From the NCBI GenBank assembly GCA_020723935.1, contig DYHY01000031.1:1-8734 (forward strand): a stretch of 8,734 nt of DNA, read 5' to 3'. The notes beneath the pieces were generated by a model. It saw only the letters and a list, made by a program, of their open reading frames with translations, did no database searches and had not been told where the DNA came from. The DNA comes from Candidatus Micrarchaeum sp. GTDB taxonomy: Archaea; SpSt-1190; DYHY01. Both the position numbers and the translations under genes were made by a program. The first letter of the stretch is position 1. Each line of letters starts with the position of its first letter. Shown here piece after piece: positions 6,344 to 8,734 of the stretch.

Positions 6344-6655
6344 CGGTTTCCACCATCTGCCGGCTTCCTGTCCCGAAATTGTCCTCCCGTCCGAATTCTC
6401 ATTCTCCACGACTTCCGATCGATATAGCTACGCGCTTCTTGCAGCGGAAAAGAAAGGGCTCCGCCCGCCTGAAAACACATCTTCGGAAAAATGGTGCTCG
6501 GGCCGCAAAGGCGTCTACCCAGGTGTTTCAAAACCCGCAAGCCGTCCTTGCGGGATTGCACTCTCCGTCATCGTCATCTTCCCTTCGCACCCAGCGGGGA
6601 GGTGGGCCCGCCCGACCTATTTAATACTTGCCGCAAAACCCCCCGTGCCCACGGA
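6344..6655. other. Intergenic stretch upstream of thrS
   Basis: About 310 bases between the thrS promoter and the end of the nitrilase-like pair. It holds a strong hairpin at 6534-6554 (separate entry) and an AT-rich TATTTAATA at 6619-6627 that could act as a TATA element on either strand. On the minus strand this element, a 20-codon frame from ATG 6577 and the hairpin would make a short transcript, but nothing supports it beyond the layout. I see no tRNA, C/D box RNA or conserved coding signal. Open frames here lack codon character. Confidence 0.5.
6530..6554 (-). terminator. Hairpin with T run downstream of the nitrilase-like pair
   Basis: A perfect 8-bp stem, CCCGCAAG and CTTGCGGG, with a 5-base loop. 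Read on the minus strand it is followed directly by TTTT (6530-6533) and then GAAA. It lies about 100 bases past the stop codon of the downstream nitrilase-like gene and points the right way to end that transcript. Archaeal termination depends mainly on the T run, which is short here, so the hairpin may instead protect the 3' end. Confidence 0.5.
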
Positions 6656-7573
6656 TTACGCCGGACGCGGGCGAAGGCTGTGTAGGACGGAAAAGCCGTC
6701 GATTTCTGCGACGACGAAGCCGTCGGCAGGCGATTCGACCGAAAGGAGGAGCGGCCTCAGCCCGTCCCGCTTCCCGCCCCTCGGAACGACCGAGACGCTC
6801 TCGCCGCGCGCCCGCATCCTCAGGCGCCTCCCGCCGGACTCTATGGTGAAATGCCCGACGTCCGGATGGAGGTAGACGTTTGCCGCGTCCACGCGCTTTT
6901 CTGTCGAGTACCCCCGCCGGCCGAATACCGGATGAGCCAGTCGTGCAGCCACCTGTCCTGCGCGCCGTTCCCGGCGTAGAACGCGACGTCGGCGTGCAGG
7001 GGGCCCGGCTCAATGTCCGCGCATATCGGGAACCAGAGCTCTAGCAGCCTCTCCTCGCCCATTTCCGCGGAGACGACGGAAGGCTTGCGCAGGCCGTAGC
7101 CCTCCGGCATCGCGTCGAGGATTTCTGGAGGGACGCGGCCGTGATGCTTCGCCTTTTCCGGACGGAGGAGATCGAAGCCAGATATCCACGTGCCGCTCTC
7201 GGGATCCGGGACGACGTACTGCTGCGGGAATTCGGCCGCGCCGTCGCTCCCCTTCTTCGGGAACAGGGAAGTCCTCCTCTCCCCTCCAGGAGGAGTGTAG
7301 GCGACGACGTCAACGCAGGAGACGCACGGGCGCCCGTCCGATTTCCCGGCGTAGATGCGCCCGTTGAGGACGAGGACGGATTTGGCCGGGACAGCCATCC
7401 CGCGCACGGTCTCGAGGAACTCCTGGGGCTCGGAAAGCGGGACGCCGAACTCCCAGGCGACTGTCGCCCGGGGCTCGTATTCCCCGAGGAACCGATTCGG
7501 ATCCCCCCGAAACCTCCGCGAGGGTGTGCCAGCCCGGCTCGTTGCCCTCCGAATATATCCCGAGGACCTTCAT
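6656..7573 (-). pseudogene. Divergent nitrilase-like protein, second of a tandem pair, two frameshifts
   Basis: The start ATG at 7573 overlaps the stop of the upstream gene as ATGA, so the two are translationally coupled. The product is spread over three frames. Removing one G from the minus-strand G6 run at 7503-7508 joins LAEVSG to DPNRFLGEYEP; adding one G to the G5 run at 6911-6915 joins IRYSAGGG to YSTEKRVDAANVYL. The shifts cancel, and 918 bases then encode 305 residues ending in TAA. Features of the repaired protein: Glu41 in VAWEFGVP, LVLNGR, a Lys pair at 106-107 (LFPKK), Cys184 in ELWFPICADIEPG, ADVAFYAGNG, and a C-terminal beta-rich part. The order Glu, Lys, Cys and the strand pattern recall carbon-nitrogen hydrolases, but identity is too low to be sure. 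It shares FPICxDxEP and the Glu41 position with its upstream neighbour and is longer by an insert between them. Pseudogene or sequencing error. Confidence 0.55.
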
Positions 7574-8334
7574 TTCGAAGGGGCTTCTCCCTTCAGCCTG
7601 GGTGCGAACGGCACGTCGTAGAGCTCTATGAGCGCGGACCTGTCGGGCGAGACGGAGGTCGCCCGGCCGATCCCCTTCCCCTCGAACTCGGAGAGGCGCC
7701 GGAAGCCGCGGCCGCCGTACGCGTCCCTCAGGTGCTCGGCCTCCTCGCCTTTGGGCGAATCCGATGCGGGCTTCGCGAGATAGTAGACGCCGCGCGTTCC
7801 GGCAGAGGGGACTCTCGAGTCGGCGCAGAAATAGGCCGAATGCTTCTTCCTCACGAGGCCGCGCATCGTCCTGCAGTTGGACGGATAGAGCGCGAGGTCG
7901 AAGAGGCCGGTCTTGGGCTCGACGTCAAGGCATATCGGGAAGTAGCCAGTTATGATCCCGCCGGCGACCTCCAAGTCCAGGGTCGCGGGCCTCCTGAAGC
8001 GGTAGTTTGCGTTGGAATAGGCCTCCCACCCGGGACCGAGATCCGGCGCCCCGCTCCGGTCAGCCCTCACGGCGCTGACGCATCCGATGTATTCGCGCCC
8101 CCTCGCCAGAAGGAGGCCCCTGCCGTTGGCGACGACGATGCCCCCGCGCGGCGTTTCGATGGAAAGGACCGAGCGCATGAGCTCCAGGAGGCCGGAAGGG
8201 GGCGCGGCCCATTCCCTCGTAAGGACAATGTCGGGCTCGTGCGCCTCCAGGTCCCGCCTGATCTCGGCTTCCATCCCGTCCAGATCGTCCCAGAGCGACC
8301 CGTTGCCCCAGCCGTAGTAAAGAAGCGCCTTCAC
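7570..8334 (-). CDS. Divergent nitrilase-like (carbon-nitrogen hydrolase) protein, first of a tandem pair
   Basis: A 254-residue protein with an intact frame starting at a GTG (8334), with AGGGGA six bases upstream. I do not recognise a named family with certainty. The order of elements fits the nitrilase superfamily: an N-terminal strand and helix ending in EPDIVLTREWAAP (candidate catalytic Glu41), GIVVANGR and EYIGCVSAVRADRSG where nitrilases have the yNsa.vidpdG strands, then GYFPICLDVEP (candidate nucleophile Cys135) and DLALYPSN, like the ICyD...P segment, and near the end GIGRATSVSPDRSALIE, like the G.S.ivdP.G segment. The usual catalytic Lys is not obvious; the matching stretch NANYRFRRP has only Arg, so it may be inactive or use different chemistry. 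No membrane segment or signal peptide. Its stop overlaps the start of the paralogous downstream gene (ATGA), pointing to a heteromeric or sequential function. Other alpha-beta hydrolase folds are possible. Confidence 0.5.
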   Translation of the reverse strand: MKALLYYGWGNGSLWDDLDGMEAEIRRDLEAHEPDIVLTREWAAPPSGLLELMRSVLSIETPRGGIVVANGRGLLLARGREYIGCVSAVRADRSGAPDLGPGWEAYSNANYRFRRPATLDLEVAGGIITGYFPICLDVEPKTGLFDLALYPSNCRTMRGLVRKKHSAYFCADSRVPSAGTRGVYYLAKPASDSPKGEEAEHLRDAYGGRGFRRLSEFEGKGIGRATSVSPDRSALIELYDVPFAPRLKGEAPSK

Positions 8335-8370
8335 GCAGTTCCCCTGAAGAAAAAAATGACTATTCCATAG

Positions 8371-8377
8371 TTATAAA
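8371..8377 (-). promoter_or_regulatory. TATA box of the nitrilase-like pair
   Basis: The minus strand reads TTTATAA, with AAAACAACTAAA just before it as a BRE-like region. It ends 37 bases before the GTG at 8334, so a leader of about a dozen bases carrying AGGGGA is expected. This is unlike the leaderless genes in the window. Confidence 0.65.
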
Positions 8378-8414
8378 TTTAGTTGTTTTCCGGCACTCCG
8401 CGAAAAGGCGACAG

Positions 8415-8423
8415 CTTTTAAAG
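8415..8423 (+). promoter_or_regulatory. Probable TATA (box A) element of tRNA-Pro
   Basis: The symmetric CTTTTAAAG, with AT-rich flanks, ends about 45 bases before the mature tRNA 5' end. Transcription should start near 8445-8450, leaving a leader of about 20 bases to be removed by RNase P. It is divergent from the nitrilase-like pair promoter, about 40 bp away. Confidence 0.55.
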
Positions 8424-8467
8424 CCAAAAGAGGGCCTCCCCTACAACAACCCCAAAAGTTCTCATCT

Positions 8468-8541
8468 GGGGCGATGGTCTAGCTTGGTATGATGCCAGCT
8501 TCGGGGGTTGGAGGTCGGGGGTTCAAATCCCTCTCGCCCCA
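8468..8541 (+). tRNA. tRNA-Pro, anticodon CGG
   Basis: The cloverleaf folds completely. The acceptor stem GGGGCGA pairs perfectly with TCGCCCC (8534-8540), and A8541 is the discriminator. The D arm has a GG-containing loop (GCTTGGTAT). The anticodon stem CCAGC/GTTGG closes loop TTCGGGG, giving anticodon CGG at 8502-8504, which reads CCG proline codons; G37 follows, as in proline tRNAs. The variable loop is 5 bases, and the T arm GGGGG-TTCAAAT-CCCTC has one G-U pair. No intron and no encoded CCA, so CCA is added after transcription. The last 12 bases (8530-8541) also begin the 75-bp tandem repeat that follows. Confidence 0.95.
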
Positions 8542-8734
8542 CTCATTTCCTCGCTTACGCGAGGGTTTTTCGATTCTTGGTTCGAGACCTCTCCCTTCAG
8601 TCGGCCTCTCGCCCCACTCATTTCCTCGCTTACGCGAGGGTTTTTCGATTCTTGGTTCGAGACCTCTCCCTTCAGTCGGCCTCTCGCCCCACTCATTTCC
8701 TCGCTTACGCGAGGGTTTTTCGATTCTTGGTTCG
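8530..8734 (+). repeat. 75-bp tandem repeat beginning in the tRNA-Pro 3' end (2.7 copies, open at window edge)
   Basis: Units lie at 8530-8604, 8605-8679 and 8680-8734, the last cut by the window end after 55 bases. All visible bases are identical between units. Each starts with the 12-base tRNA-Pro 3' end CCTCTCGCCCCA, followed by ACTCATTT-type spacer, the terminator hairpin with T5, then GGTTCGAGACCTCTCCC, which looks like a worn T-arm, and CTTCAGTCGG. Only the first unit belongs to a complete tRNA. The array could be a true tandem duplication at a tRNA, a product of site-specific integration at the tRNA 3' end, or an assembly loop at a contig end. Confidence 0.9.
8549..8570 (+). terminator. 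Terminator of tRNA-Pro
   Basis: A perfect 6-bp stem, CCTCGC and GCGAGG, with loop TTAC, followed by G and TTTTT. It starts 8 bases after the tRNA end and is well placed to stop the tRNA transcript. Because it lies inside the 75-bp unit it recurs at 8624-8645 and 8699-8720. Confidence 0.7.

Noticed and set aside
6310-6409. Longer thrS start at the ATG at 6409
   Set aside because: The 33 extra residues precede the TGS domain and lie upstream of the clear TATA box at 6336-6343.
6490-6570. tRNA-like or C/D box RNA in the thrS upstream region
   Set aside because: GGTGC and GCAC ends and an internal hairpin look suggestive, but there is no T-loop, no anticodon arm and no proper C or D box.
7141-8370. 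409-codon open frame antisense to the nitrilase-like pair
   Set aside because: It has Pro/Arg/Gly-rich composition typical of shadow frames, no start signals, and would ignore the ATGA coupling, TATA box and related motifs on the other strand.
8530-8734. CRISPR array
   Set aside because: The whole 75-bp period is identical from unit to unit, with no variable spacers. It is a plain tandem repeat.

Overview
The window is GC-rich archaeal DNA. The evidence is an S27ae ribosomal protein in an operon with Kae1, AT-rich TATA boxes set a fixed short distance upstream of start codons (mostly leaderless transcripts), and a tRNA gene without an encoded CCA. The stand-alone Kae1 and bacterial-type ThrRS would fit a DPANN-like or other deep lineage, but nothing here fixes the phylum. 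The exact 75-bp repeats running off the right edge and the G-run frameshifts are what one would expect near the end of a metagenome contig, or of real tandem repeats and decaying genes.

Layout: (1) 2-775 (+), the C-terminal part of a GH57 alpha-amylase-type glycosidase. (2) 844-2245 (-), a three-gene cluster transcribed CYTH triphosphatase/cyclase-like, ASCH-domain protein, MazG-like NTP pyrophosphohydrolase; the first and last each carry one frameshift at a G run. (3) 2374-3603 (+), rps27ae-kae1 operon. (4) 3673-4344 (+), a membrane-anchored extracytoplasmic protein with a four-cysteine motif and a C-terminal beta-sandwich-like domain. (5) 4346-6310 (-), complete bacterial-type threonyl-tRNA synthetase. 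(6) 6311-6655, thrS promoter and a terminator-like hairpin. (7) 6656-8334 (-), two translationally coupled, distantly paralogous genes that resemble very divergent nitrilase-superfamily enzymes; the downstream one has two opposite frameshifts at G runs. (8) 8468-8541 (+), tRNA-Pro(CGG), immediately followed by at least two and a half exact copies of a 75-bp unit that begins with the last 12 nt of the tRNA and contains a terminator hairpin.

How they fit together: S27ae, Kae1 (t6A tRNA modification), ThrRS and tRNA-Pro are core translation functions. ThrRS and Kae1 are linked in theme, because t6A is made from threonine and lies next to the anticodon of ANN-decoding tRNAs. The CYTH-ASCH-MazG cluster combines a triphosphate-binding enzyme, a nucleotide/RNA-binding PUA-like domain and an NTP pyrophosphohydrolase, which suggests nucleotide clean-up or RNA-related chemistry. 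The most novel-looking parts are the nitrilase-like pair and the tRNA-derived tandem array. The four frameshifts, all repairable by one G, need raw-read checking before any of the three genes is called dead.
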